Shown here: piece by piece, positions 1 to 12,200 of the stretch
Layout: every line of letters starts with the position of its first letter
How positions within the stretch are numbered: position 1 is the first letter of the stretch
Source: Pontederia crassipes
Taxonomy: Eukaryota; Streptophyta; Magnoliopsida; Commelinales; Pontederiaceae
Reading direction: 5' to 3'
Assembly: GCA_030549335.1 (NCBI GenBank)
Contig: CM060193.1
Coordinates: 59,921,146-59,985,145 of the forward strand
Length of the DNA: 64,000 bases
The notes under the pieces: model-generated
What the model was told of the DNA's origin: nothing
What the model saw: only the letters and a program-made list of their open reading frames with translations
Databases searched by the model: none
Program-made: the position numbers and the translations under genes

Positions 1-2055
1 AAAGATATACATGACAAATATTCTAGATCATGACCTGTTGAAACTATTTAACAAATGGAAAACTTAAAATTTCTATTTTCTTAGCTGTAAAGTTGTTATA
101 GTTTAATGGGCAATATAAATATTGAGTGTCATGTTCTTTAGAAAAGATTAATACTCCATCAAAAAAGAAATTGTAAATACATAAGAAGTGTATCCCTGTG
201 CCCCTTATAGATTTCGTATGTCCTGATAAAGTAACAGAAAGATATCTTGTGAAATTTATGGATGAAGTTAAACAAGAAGTTGGCAAGAAACATGACCATA
301 AATATTATGAATGTAAAAAGAAAATATAGGGGGAAAAGTTATATTATAGCCTAGTAATATAAAGTTGTTTTGTTCATGCGACATGTAGCATAATTTAACG
401 AAAAAAAAATAGTGTCCTTTCATTCCAAGATGTTGGTCTCTCTCTAGGATGTTTGCAATAAAACAAAAGGACCACAAGGATGCCATGCATTAACACACCA
501 CAAAGAAATAAAAAACAGCAAAGTTTAATGAATGAGTTAAATGCTTTTATGGGGCACTCAAACATGGAAGCCTCCCTGCCATCATACTAGGGAGATGTGC
601 ATTCACTCACTCACTCCTTTGAAGTCATGCACTTTCTTTAAAGGAGGAGGAGAAGAAGACCACTACTTTAAAAACAGAACCTCTGTGGAGTTGGATTCTT
701 TCTCCTCTCATGTCATTCACTGCCAACACAGCAAGGGCAGAGGAGAGAGAAGGAGCCATGGCAACTTCCAAAGATACTCCCTTGTCCTTGAAGCCTGAGG
801 TGCACATGAGCTAAAGCAATGAAGCAAAAAATGCTGTGTTTTGGCTTTATTTTTCTTTCTCTTTAATTTTTCATCTTTTCCTCTTTTTGTCTTTTCCTTT
901 GCCTCCTCAGCATGCTCACCAACTCATTTTTTTTATTCTCATAAAAAAAGATTGGGTAATTAAATGAGGGTGGTGAAAGATGCCTCACCACAGTCCAGTA
1001 AAGGGCCTAAAGGCAAAGGGGCCTGCCATTGTGTGTTTTAATTTGCTTTTCTAGGAGGAGCTCCCTTAAGTGGTGGCCATCACTTGCTTTCTTTGCTCAA
1101 GCCAGCTTTCTCACAGACAAACTTACATGGGATGGGGTGATTGATGTGCTCATTTGTAAAATGATGGGGGGATACTTATTCTTACTTGTCAATCATTCAA
1201 TCTTGAGACATAAAAAGCAATATCAATTAATCCCATGATGTTTATTGTCATCATGTAAAAGTTATTGACAAGAGATATCTTGTCACTCTGCAAGGTAAAA
1301 CTTTGATGCTGATAATCTAAGTTGATCTATGTGGGCATTAACTTGTCTCTAATTCTCTACTAATACATATTAGCCAAACTAAACCACCTGATCTTTGTGT
1401 GGGTTATCCTTTAGCTTTTGCAATGTGATTCGTAAGAGCTTCTGTTCAGGTTCATTGGAAAGGCAAGAGAAGAAAGTTCTTGAGTGCATGAGCAAAGAAA
1501 TCTAATCCTGGTGACAGTGCATGAAATGCCACCTAAAAGATTAATCTCACTCAGTAGCCTTTCAAGTAAAAAAAAGAAAGGTCTCAATTATGAGCAATGG
1601 AGCCTACCAGCCATCATCAAGTCCCCCAATTACTCCAATAGAAAAGCAAGCCCCGGTAAACAGTAAGTTTTGAACATGTTACATGTGCATACATCTAAAG
1701 CCTCTGATAGATCACTGAACTTTTTGCTCTTGATCCACAAACATTTCACCATCCTACTCCTACTGCCCCTTGATATCAAGCTAGAAGTGGCTGTGATGAC
1801 CCCTCCATCCCTCACTACCCCTGTGGCAGGTCCACTTGCTTCATACATTATTATCAAGGGCTTAGAGGGTGACCTCTCATTGGCCTACCCCTTCTCATCA
1901 GCCTTAAAAAAGAGCACTTACCACAAGATGTATCATACTAAACCAGACAGCCAAAGAGGAAGGTTTCAGATGCCACTCAATGAGACCAACACCTAGCCAG
2001 GGTGGAACCACACTAGTCACAGAACCCTGACCCTCCCCTGAGGAGAGAAAGGGAG

Positions 2056-2061
<6 letters not shown>
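1..2061. other. Intergenic DNA, no gene recognised
   Basis: AT-rich sequence with short open frames on both strands, none of which resembles a protein family I know. A 19-codon frame at 758-814 has a good start context but no further support. This may be distal upstream DNA of the receptor kinase gene. Confidence 0.5.

Positions 2062-2142
<81 letters not shown>
2062..2142. repeat. (AG)n microsatellite
   Basis: An almost perfect AG dinucleotide run of about 80 bases. It lies 1.46 kb upstream of the receptor kinase start codon. The Ser-Leu-repeat frames across it on the other strand are products of the repeat. Confidence 0.97.
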
Positions 2143-2145
<3 letters not shown>

Positions 2146-3199
2146 GGGAAAGAAAAAGAGGTTCCAATTCAAGTCCATATGATACAAAAGCACTCTTTCC
2201 CATGTGAAGGGGGGCCATGGACATATCTTTATTTTCTTTTGAAATTGAAGGGATCTAACCCCACAAAACATCTCTCTTTCTCACACCTCTCTCTCCTTTT
2301 GCCTTTAGTTTTCCTTTTTTTTTCCTCCCTCACTCTCTTTTTAAGACTACGAGTCCCTGAGATTGAGGTGAGAATGGGGAGAGGAAAGAATAAAGCATGC
2401 AAAAGCTTCAATGATTCCTTTCCATACAACATATCCATACTTTTATATACGTGTGATTAATTATATCTCGGATTGTACCCCCATACTCATTCCATTGCTG
2501 AACTGAAAATTTGATTCTCCATGTCATCTGCGCACAATGATTCAGCTGACTACTACTCAACTAAATGAATCCTGCTAGAACCATCTGTAAATATGCAATC
2601 CAGGTTAATTGCATCATCTGGCTTGAACGCATTAACTGCAACGCTTAATTACTGAAACAGTGTGCGACCTATTAAAATCCATTAGAGGACGCTGCAAGCT
2701 TGACTTTTAATGGCCACCGTACGGTTCTCTGAGATGTTTTTGCCCCTCTGAGCAGCAACAGCTGGTGGCTGGCCAGGAACATTGCATTGCATGCATGAGA
2801 CTGCATGGTGATACAAGAAGTGTCACTGTTCTCTGTCCAGGCGAATTTATTACTGCTGTTTGCACACTGAGATTTCAAGGAGCAGCACATTCAAATCCTG
2901 ACTCAGTAGACTCACCCCCACACTCCCTTCATCGATGGAACAAATCCTTCTGTCCAATCCTTTGAGTGCCCCGGGCATGAAAGAATCGATCGATCACTGA
3001 AACCATGATTCGATTTTCTGCAATGCAAAGATCGATCGACCCAATTCTTTAGGTTCGACCGCAACAGTGCGAAAGAGTTTTTATCTGTAGGTCTTTACGT
3101 TGATGCTTGGCTAAAAACCTAAAAACTTTAACAGGGCCCCCCTTGATGGCAAGACCAACGGCAGTGTCTGCATTGGAGGCATTAAAATTTAAAAAAAAA

Positions 3200-3602
3200 A
3201 GAGGCCTAAAAGAGTCCCCTTAAATAAACAGTCATCACTGGACACAACATCCAGGTTGGTTCCCTCTACGCATATATCTTTGAGCAGAGCCAAAGCGGAA
3301 GAAAGGATCAGAAAACACTGTTCTCATCCTTTGAACAGCGAGAGAGAGAGAGAGAGAGTACTCATATCACTTCTGTTCATGCCTTCTTTGTGAAGTGTCT
3401 CAGTGCAAAAAGAAGAGATGCCTACAAAACCACGACCGCCTGAAGCTTCTCAGATTCTATTCTCTCTGCCTTTCCTTAACCTTATATTCTCCTACGAACA
3501 CGTCCTAAGCCTCCATTTCTTTCTTCATTCCTCCTGCTCCAATCAACAGAAGGCCATGTACAACTAGTGCAAGCTTCAACCAGCTAATAACGTCGCCACA
3601 AG
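3200..3602 (+). promoter_or_regulatory. Probable promoter and 5' leader of the BAM3-like gene
   Basis: TATA-like stretches occur at about 3217-3226 and 3269-3277. A short GA repeat follows at about 3339-3358 and a pyrimidine-rich leader runs up to the start codon at 3603. Two short upstream frames start at 3379 (5 codons) and 3418 (50 codons including the stop); the second ends at 3567, 35 bases before the main start, and is not in frame with it. The transcription start is not known, so whether both frames lie in the mRNA is inference. Confidence 0.45.
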
Positions 3603-6600
3603 ATGTTCCATCCTGTTGTTCTTCTCCTCGTATTGTCCATCGTTCCAAGCTTCACTACTTGTGCTGGAGCACTTCACAGGGATGCTCTGGTTTTGGCTTC
3701 TATAAGAGAAGGGTTCCGCTCTCCGGTACTTGAGCTCGACAGCTGGAGCGCAGGGGATTTGGACTCGGTTTGCTCGTGGTCTGGAGTGCACTGCGAGGGC
3801 GATCGTGTCGTCGCCGTCGACCTGTCTGACTTGAACATTTCCAGCACCGTGTCGCTCCGTTTCTCTGGCCTTGACGCCCTCGTCAACCTCTCCCTCGCCG
3901 GGAACCAGCTGGAAGGTGAGATCAGCGTTGCCAACTTGCCCAGCCTCCGGTACCTGAACATATCGAGCAACCTCTTCCGGGGCGACCTCGAGTGGGACTA
4001 CTCAAGCCTGCCGAGCCTAGAGGTCTTCGACGCGTACGACAACAACTTCTCGGCCGCATTGCCGCTAGGCGTCGTCAACTTGAGGAGAGTTAAGTATTTG
4101 GACCTCGGCGGCAACTACTTCGACGATAGCATCCCGGCGAGCTATGGCGGCTTCACAGCACTGGAGTACCTCTCATTGAACGGGAACGACCTCCGCGGCA
4201 GAATTCCTGCCGAGTTGGGCGAACTGACGAGCCTCAAGGAGCTCTACCTCGGCTATTATAATGCGTACGACGGCGGCATCCCTGCGGAGCTCGGGAAGTT
4301 GATCAACTTGGTGCACCTGGACCTGTCCAACTGCAGCCTCAGCGGAGAGATACCGCACCAGCTGGGCAATTTGGTCAACCTCGATGCACTCTTTCTGCAC
4401 ACCAACCAGCTCTCAGGCGGGATACCGGCGTCGCTTGCAAACCTCACTCGGCTGACGGCGCTTGACCTCTCGAACAATGCGCTCACTGGGGAGGTTCCCA
4501 GAGAGCTCGCGGCCCTCTCCGGGCTCAGCCTGCTCAACCTCTTCATGAACAAGCTTCACGGTCCGATACCAGAGTTCGTCGCCAAGTTGCCCAACTTGGA
4601 GAAGCTCCAGCTGTTCATGAACAACTTCACGGGCGCCATCCCTGAGGCGCTCGGTTCCAGTGGCCGGATTCAGGTGCTCGACCTCTCGTCGAACAGGCTC
4701 ACGGGTACGATTCCTGCAAACTTGTGCCCGTTCGGGGAGCTCAAAGTCCTCATCTTGCTCAAGAATTTCCTGTTCGGTGCAATCCCTGATAGCTTGGGCA
4801 AGTGCTCAAGCTTGACGCGAGTGAGGCTTGGCCAGAATTATCTCAACGGCAGCATCCCTTCCGGCTTCCTTTACTTGCCTCAACTCAACCTGTTAGAGCT
4901 CCAGAACAACTACCTCTCAGGTTCGATCTCGGAGAACCCCGACAGTGGCAGCAGACAGGATCCAACCCAATTGGCCGAGCTGAACCTGTCCAACAACTTG
5001 CTCACTGGTCCGATCCCGTCCTCCATCTCGAACTTGTCCTCGATCCAGACGCTGTTGCTCAGCAACAACCAACTAGTTGGACCGATACCGGCCTCCATCA
5101 GCGAGCTGCGGCGCATGGTCAAGTTCGACCTCAGCCACAATGGCTTGTCCGGCTCAATTCCGACGGAGTTGAGCAACTGCACTCAGCTCACCTACCTGGA
5201 CATCAGCCAGAACAACTTGTCGGGTCCCATTCCGCCGGAGATCGCCGGAATCAGCATACTGAACTACCTAAACGTGTCCCACAACCATCTGACGGACGCG
5301 ATACCGAGGTCAGTCGCCGCGATGCGGAGCCTGACGGCGGCCGACTTCTCGTTCAACGATCTCTCCGGGCGGCTGCCGGAGGTGAGCCAGCTGGCCTACC
5401 TGAACGCCACGTCCTTCGCGGGCAACCCGAAGCTATGCGGCCCGGTGCTGAACAACCCTTGCAACTACACGGCGGGTGTCGCGGCCAGGGACGGGCACGG
5501 CGGCACAGGAGTCTTCAAACTGGTGTTCGCACTGGGCCTCCTCGCGTGCTCGCTGGTGTTCGCCGGTGCGGCCGTGGCGCGGGCCCGGTGCGGGTCCCGC
5601 GGGGGCGTGGCATGGCGCCTCGCCACGTTCCTCAAGGTGGATTTCGGCGTGTCGGACGTGCTGGAGTGCATGAAGGAGGCTAATGTGATCGGGCGAGGCG
5701 GGGCAGGGGTGGTCTACGTCGGCCGGACGCAGACCGGGGAAGCCATCGCCGTGAAGCGACTGATGGGGTTCGGATCCGCCGGCCACGACCACGGCTTCCG
5801 CGCGGAGATTCGGACGCTGGGCAGCATCAGGCACCGGAACATCGTCCGACTGCTGGCGTTCGCGACCAACTCGGAGACCAACGTGTTGGTCTACGAGTAC
5901 ATGGGCAACGGGAGCCTGGGCGAGGTCCTGCACGGCAAGGGAGGCGGCTTCCTCGGCTGGGATCGCAGGTACCGGATAGCCGTCGAGGCCGCCAGGGGTC
6001 TATGTTACCTCCACCATGACTGTAGTCCTATGATAGTACACCGGGACGTCAAATCCAACAACATCCTGCTCGACACCAACTTTGAGGCACACGTGGCCGA
6101 CTTCGGATTGGCCAAGTTCTTGCAGGACGGTGGTGCCTCCGAGTGCATGTCTGCCATTGCTGGATCTTATGGCTACATAGCTCCTGGTGAGTTCCTTTCT
6201 CCTCCCTTCTCATATTACTTACTCGCATGTTTAATGTTCAGATATCAGCAGCATTTTTAAGTTTCCAGTTTTGTTTCTTGCTTAATGTTTCAATCCTCCG
6301 AGTGCCAAATGAATCCATGAAACTTTGAACATGCATAATTAGAACCTAAATGGACTGTGTTCAGACTTCAGAATAGCTGAGTCAGTGGTAGGTGATCAGG
6401 GACTCGCCTGAGAGTCACAGCTGAGAGGGCTAAACATGATGGCATAATAATCTAGGAATCATGAAGTCAGTCAGGGTTAGAGAAACGAAGAGAAGGGGGG
6501 ACCCTGCAGCACAGTGACCTGACACTTGCTACGACTGGGCCACATCCTGTCCCCTCCCTCCCCCCCCCTCCCCCCCCCCCCCCCTCCCCCCTGTTCATAT

Positions 6601-7897
6601 CCACTCCTCCCCGCGCACGCAGTCAGACGCACAAAGGAAGTGTTAGCATTGCAATTTGCAACATTGCACTGCCTTGACTGGGTACCATGGGGAAATGGAA
6701 GTCCAAGTCAGTCATGCATGGCATGGGGAGTGATGGAGGTCTGCTCGGGCCTTGGGTGTTCTCTGAGACATAAGAAAAATACAATAAACAAACAATTATA
6801 GCAGGCAGCTCTGACAGTGCTCCAAAAGCAGAGCAGCAACAGTTATCGTTCGGAGAGAAAGCGAAAAAACAAAAAAAAAAAAACTACTGCGTTGATCCAC
6901 AGGTCCTTCTAAGGGGTGTCTTGATTCGGTTAACGCCACTGTATTTGGTGTCCTTTTCCAAGCATGTGTTTAACACTACCATGACCACTGCTCTGGAGAT
7001 CTTTTGAACTGTGCGACTTTGGATTTCCCTAGGAAATGCAGAATCCAAGTGAAGCTTAAATTATGATTACTTGCCATAACCCCAATCTTTTGATTAGATT
7101 CGATGGGAGGTGCATTCCTCTGGGGATTGCAGAGAATGTTGCATGCCTGAGCTCCTTCCATTTGAATCACAATTGACCAGTTGATCTTTTTTTTTATTTT
7201 TATACAGCATGCTTCTTAGGCATAACGTACAATGGTACGTATATGTATGATGATGCCTCCACAGTAGGGTTCTCTTTTTCTTCCTTCTCAGGAATGTTTC
7301 TGTACTACGTTGCACGCCTTTGTCTCAGAAAACCACAATTTTATTCGGGACTACATGAAGTTTCATTTCAGCAGTGCATATAAATAAACAAAAATATGCA
7401 TATTTTATTGATATGACTGGTCACTGGACAGAAATATTAATGATAATGATCATGCAGAATATGCATATACACTCAAGGTGGACGAGAAGAGCGACGTGTA
7501 TAGCTTCGGCGTGGTCCTCTTGGAGCTTATCACGGGGCGGCGGCCGGTGGGCGAGTTCGGCGACGGCGTGGACATCGTTCAGTGGGCGAAGACGAGCACC
7601 AGCTGCAGCAGGGAGAACGTCGCGTCCATCGTGGACTCGAGGCTGAGCACGCTGCCCCTGAGCGAGGTCATGCATGTCTTCTTCGTCGCCATGCTGTGCG
7701 TGCAGGAGAACAGCGTCGAGAGGCCGACGATGAGGGAGGTGGTCCAGATGCTCTCCGAGTTCCCCCACCATGTATCCGACCACAAACAGTCTCCAACGTC
7801 GTCTGCTGCACAGCACAAAGACAGCAGCAGCAGCAGCAGCAGCAGCTCTGACAAGGAGACCAACTGCTACAAGCTCTTTCCTGATCTCTTGAACTAA
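3603..7897 (+). CDS. LRR receptor-like kinase, CLV1/BAM family, BAM3-like (exons 3603-6186 and 7458-7897)
   Basis: The gene encodes a plasma-membrane receptor kinase of about 1007 residues. The order is signal peptide (1-21), N-terminal cysteine pair (C57, C64), about 20 leucine-rich repeats (roughly 70-600), a second cysteine pair, a membrane segment (about 636-660) and a kinase domain. The kinase shows the glycine loop GRGGAGVV near 697, lysine K718, HRD at 813-815 and DFG at 833-835. The activation-segment APE is split by the intron: the donor GTGAGT lies at 6187 and the acceptor CAG ends at 7457, and the phase restores the glutamate. CLV1-family genes are known to carry an intron in the kinase region. 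The repeat sequence follows Arabidopsis BAM3 closely (for example [30 protein letters not shown]). BAM receptors bind CLE peptides, and BAM3 perceives CLE45 in developing phloem. All key kinase residues are present, so an active kinase is expected. The C-terminal tail carries a serine run from an (AGC)n tract at 7821-7846. BAM1/2 or CLV1 are less likely alternatives. Confidence 0.93.
6187..7457 (+). other. Intron of the BAM3-like gene, with a long C-tract
   Basis: This 1271-bp intron has a GTGAGT donor and a CAG acceptor. At about 6549-6592 it holds an almost pure cytosine run broken by single thymines, so the template strand is G-rich with many G-runs. It also contains a poly-A patch near 6867-6884. 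Confidence 0.9.
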
Positions 7898-8431
7898 TTG
7901 ATCACCATTAAGACTTAATTACACTAAAAGATTCCAAAATTGGCCTCCGAATTAAAGAACAGGATCGAATAATTGTAGTTTGCCAAGGTGTTGTTGCATT
8001 GCTGGGATAATTTGAGTGCAAGCTGGGAAGGAGGAGAAAAGCTACGAGAACAGATTTTTGTTTTTGGGGGGTTGTTTTAGTTTCTTTCTAATTACCTCTT
8101 CTTTTTTGAAAGGTGTATAGGCATTAAAAACCATCAACTAGATTAAAGGCATGCTGCTAATGATGCCAAGCAGCTCTACAAGAAGTGTGGACCAATGTAC
8201 AAAAGTTTTTACCATCATAGCAATCTGCTTTTGTAATCCATTCCAATTTATAGCCACCTTATGCTGTCATATGATCATATCCCTCCACCAGTTCTTCGTG
8301 GTATCCCCTTGAGACTCCATGTGGGAAGTCTCATGAGTGTGTCTGCGTGGCTTTTGCAAATTATGAGCTGTCTTATAATCATTTGGATGAAGTGCTAGTT
8401 ATGACTCTCTAATACATAATTTAAACAATTC

Positions 8432-8435
<4 letters not shown>
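7898..8435 (+). other. 3' flank of the BAM3-like gene
   Basis: AT-rich DNA after the stop codon, with AATTAAAG-like and AATAATT-like stretches within 100 bases that could serve polyadenylation. No other gene is visible here. Confidence 0.4.

Positions 8436-8467
<32 letters not shown>
8436..8467. repeat. (TA)n microsatellite
   Basis: Uninterrupted TA dinucleotide run of about 30 bases, directly before a SINE-like sequence. Confidence 0.95.
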
Positions 8468-8470
<3 letters not shown>

Positions 8471-8472
8471 AT

Positions 8473-8650
8473 TGCAAACGAACGTTGGTTGGCGTAATTG
8501 GATAGCGGGATTATCTCTGAATGCTAAGTAACCAATCAGGGTTTATCCATTTCACGTGTTAAAACATCGAATTAGTTAGGTGCGAATAACCTTAGAAATC
8601 GGTATGTCTCGACGGAAAAAATATACTTGTTGTATGATGCTAAAAATATT
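8473..8650 (+). mobile_element. Possible tRNA-derived SINE fragment
   Basis: An A-box-like TGGCGTAATTGG at about 8490-8501 is followed some 45 bases later by a degenerate B-box-like GGGTTTATCC. This spacing is usual for RNA polymerase III promoters of plant SINEs. No tail or target duplication could be fixed, so the ends are approximate. Confidence 0.3.
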
Positions 8651-10099
8651 AATAACAAATGATAAAAATGCTCTTAAAATCAATCTGAATCTAAAATACA
8701 TTAATTTTACAATGACTGATCATCTAGACATATAGTATATGTTTAGATGGTAAATGTTGAGCAAATCTGTTGGTAGTTGGATCAACTATCTCTCATATAT
8801 TGGTCTACGATCAGAAAAGGATAGGGCAAATTTAAAGATTACAAAAACATATTGCTCTGTAATGAAAAAATGTATTTGGAAAAAAAAAGAAGGAAAATAA
8901 CCATGAGCCAAAATGCTTGACACTTTTTCTGCTCATGAGAATTTGGACGATGCCCAACCCTATAATTCCCTCATGAGAAATCATGGTCACCATATGCATT
9001 GTGAAAATGCAGTATACAGCCACCCACACACCCCTGCAAATGGCCACTTGGCAACACTGTTTCTTTCTCTGGAAGAAGTGTATTACATCTCTTTTCAAAA
9101 AGCTCACCTTTCCTTTTTCCTACATACTGTTCAGTCACCCCACAAATGAAGGCCTTTCAAGCCTAAGAGCTAGAGCTGACGAGTGAAAGATAATTCAGAT
9201 TAAGATGAAAACAATGGAAGAAATTACATACGCGTTGATCTAAGTATTCTACAAAATTCTAATATTCTTGACCTGCATAATGGAGTTATCTCGTGTATGC
9301 TTCTTGAACTAATATAGTTATCTTGCCTATGTTTGAAACAGTTAAATTTGATTGGTCAGACAGGCACCTGACCTGTTTAATAATATTTTGTGGCTGTTGG
9401 ACAGCTAACAGACTCTTAACCTGAACTTAAAAATCCCAGAAACACAAACCATTCTTTGCAAGTATTCTTGACATCGGTTGTATGTACTAGCAAGTAGTAC
9501 AGAGACATCATTTTGAAATGTGGTTGGGATGGGGTGGCAAGCAGCTTCTATTCGTTTAAGTAAGATTTCGAATTCGAGTCATGTGAATGTAAAAAATTTC
9601 TCTCGAAAGTCTCACTTACCACATACGCAATTCAGGGTCGATAGTGAGCTGACTTTTCAATCCATGACCGGTGCACTCAGTGGAACCATACAAGTTGGAC
9701 AATGCTTCCCAAATACCAACGAATGGCTACAAAAAAAAAGTTCTTTTGTTGGAAATAATCAATTGGAGCAGTATGATTAGCTTGTCCCATGCTTGTAAAC
9801 AGATAAGATTTTCCTCCTAAGTAGTTAATACTTTATATGGAGAACTCGACCTTTTGAGTTGCCCTTGGAATTTAATTTTGTTATTCTTCTCATCTTCTTA
9901 TGGATTTGATTGGGAGTTGCCCTCATTAGTCCTTGATAAATTGAAGGACTCCAGGACATATATGCGAAAGAACAAAATGACATTTTTTTTTATATATACA
10001 GAATGCATGCACTCCTGTATCATTTCAGCGCTTATTAATTTGTGTTCCTGTTTTCCAATATTGTGGATGGGTGTCTCGCACAGAGGAACCTTCTTTAGG
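8651..10099. other. Intergenic DNA with a weak SINE-like trace
   Basis: AT-rich sequence. Around 9520-9600 a G-rich TGGGATGGGGTGG block and a TTCGAATTCGAGTC block are spaced like SINE A and B boxes, but the match is weak. No coding gene is recognised. Confidence 0.3.
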
Positions 10100-10168
10100 A
10101 TTTATATTTGATGCACATATACATATTTGTGTTCCGCTGGGATAAGGCTTTGTTGTTGTTGTTGTTGC
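10100..10168 (+). mobile_element. 3' tail of a LINE/SINE-type retroposon
   Basis: The sequence CTGGGATAAGGCTTTG followed by a (TTG)n run at about 10138-10167 is the familiar 3' end of a class of plant retroposons. The body upstream is short or too decayed to recognise. Confidence 0.45.
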
Positions 10169-10365
10169 ACATATAAATTGGTCAGCTTTTTCATGGCAAG
10201 GAGCAAAATTGATAATGTTCCAAAGTAATGCCGTCTGAACTTGCTGCAGCCCTTTCAATTTGTTAAAGCAAACGCATTACTTTGTCAGCGTTTCTTTTAT
10301 AATGTTTTGGTGGCAAGCATATGCAGGAGTTGGCTACATCTTCCCTTTATATATATTTTTTTTCA

Positions 10366-10637
10366 GTGTCTAGACTTTATGCAGCTAGGCCTATTAAACT
10401 GGTAAGAGAGTAAGACATCTTTTCTTCTGATAAATCGCTACATAGAATTACGTGGTTCTAGTTCCCCAAGAAAGGATTAAGTACGCTTTGCCAAGATTCT
10501 AAACTTCCTACTTTAATTGCTGCATTGTCCCAGTTCTGCTCCCAACAAGATCAGCTGTCTCAACTGGATTCAATGTACATCAAGCAGAACTTTAGAAAAC
10601 GCACTGGCTTGACAGAGGCCTTGAAGTTTATGTGATC
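10366..10637 (+). CDS. Candidate exons of an unidentified host gene (partial)
   Basis: A short candidate exon at 10366-10401 has a TTTTCAG acceptor and a GTAAGAG donor. A second begins after TTCTAG at about 10462 and keeps the same frame for 58 codons to a stop at 10635-10637. The phases agree across the intron. The predicted peptide has balanced composition (it contains LIAALSQFCSQQ and MYIKQNFRKRTGL), unlike random translation of the AT-rich surroundings. I do not recognise the family. A further exon-like block at about 11012-11055, bounded by GCAG and GTAAGC, may be 3' UTR. Upstream exons were not found with confidence, so this may be a gene remnant. Confidence 0.35.
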
Positions 10638-11055
10638 ATCCATCTCAAACGTTTGAGTTCAGTGATTTATATCAGAGCTCCATTCTTCTGATATCTACTC
10701 ATTGAGCATCATCTGGGAACACATGCAGCATATATTCTTGCTATTGTGAAATGTTTTTAAGGAAGTTCATTGCAAGAATTAAAATTCACCATCATTTCCC
10801 ACAAACTGTGTCCTGGTTAATTTCCTTCTCACAAAGCAACTTTCTTTATCAAAACATGGGCAAGAATCAGATTTTTTAGGCTACATTATGATGCTATAGA
10901 TACAGTTTAAAAGATCAGAAAATGATTAAGCTGCATGCTTCTTGTTGATGGGAATCATCGATCACGAACTCCTGTGGACTGATGCCAATATTTTTTGGCT
11001 TGACAATTGCAGATGATACGCCCATGATCTGATGGATTCATCTCAGAAGGCCAAG

Positions 11056-11967
11056 AATTCTCCACATGTAAGCCACTTGCTCTATGTCTTAAATTTGTTT
11101 TTCTTTCTTAACTAGCTTATGGATTAGTCATTTCCAGTTAGAATTTAATAGTTTTATGGAGATGTCACGGTTAGTCACATGTAATTTCTCTTTTTCCGCT
11201 TGTTGTAATTGCAACAGAGAAAATCACTGACGTTTGATATGTCTAGCATCTTTCAGTTTTGAGAATTTTGAAGTATAAAAAGCTTTTATCATCTACACAT
11301 GATTTTTTTTATACTACAACACTAGTGTTGGGACATCATCAAGCACAAAGTTAATTCATTGAAGCCTATGAAAATTATAAGTTAATACATTGAAGCCTAT
11401 GAAAATTGTTGATGTGCCTTGTATCCAAAATTCTGAAAGAAAAAAAAAAAGAGAAAAAGGAAAATGTGGATTTGTGGTGGAAGCGAAGAGCTTGGACCGT
11501 TAGGATTTTATATGATATACTCTCTTTTTGGCTCATAGTGAAATTCTTCTGACGGAGACCTCCTTTGTTCGTAAATATTTCTCTCTTGTTCACATTGAAG
11601 TTTTACCACGTTAAATCTCTGTGTTCATTCTCTTTCTTTCGTTATTTTTATCGATCCTCAGTGTTTTATCTCCAACAAAAATTATACGCAAAACCCCTTC
11701 ACATGATGTGCATTTTGCACATTCATTAATCATTTCAAAATTATTTTTCAGGTACTTAGTTGAGCCTCCTTTCAATTACAAAGGGGAGCCAAACCTAATA
11801 GAAAAAACCCACATGAAACTCGAATCTTTCAACTTCAATAAAAGAATTAATGCACCAACCAACTCAAACAGAAGTTAGTTCGATATCCTTCATACAAACA
11901 CAATGTTATAGAAAAAAAGACTTCTATTTTAAACTTCTAACCTCATTAAATTTATGGCTATTGCTCT

Positions 11968-12014
<47 letters not shown>

Positions 12015-12200
12015 TATTGCCTATGTGATGAAAGCATCCTTGTAAGCATTAATTTGTTTTTTCGGTTGCAAAGTCATATTTTTTAGATGATCATTCAATA
12101 GTAAAATTCTATAATGATATAGTATAGCGTGAAACTAAGATTGAGAGTTTGAGACATCCTGCATCCGTACAAATATACTCAACCAGCATTTGAATACCTT
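11056..12200. other. Intergenic AT-rich DNA
   Basis: No gene recognised. It includes a (TA)n microsatellite at 11969-12010 and a near-duplicate pair of short sequences (TTCATTGAAGCCTATGAAAA and a close variant) at about 11355-11407. Confidence 0.5.

Noticed and set aside
758-814. 19-codon frame with a good start context
   Set aside because: Too short, no conserved family and no splice site that would extend it.
1904-2271. Ser-Leu repeat protein on the - strand
   Set aside because: Translation of the (AG)n microsatellite, with no conserved flanking sequence.
4802-5683. 293-codon frame overlapping the receptor kinase
   Set aside because: It lies in another frame of the GC-rich LRR/kinase exon, whose own frame carries all family motifs.
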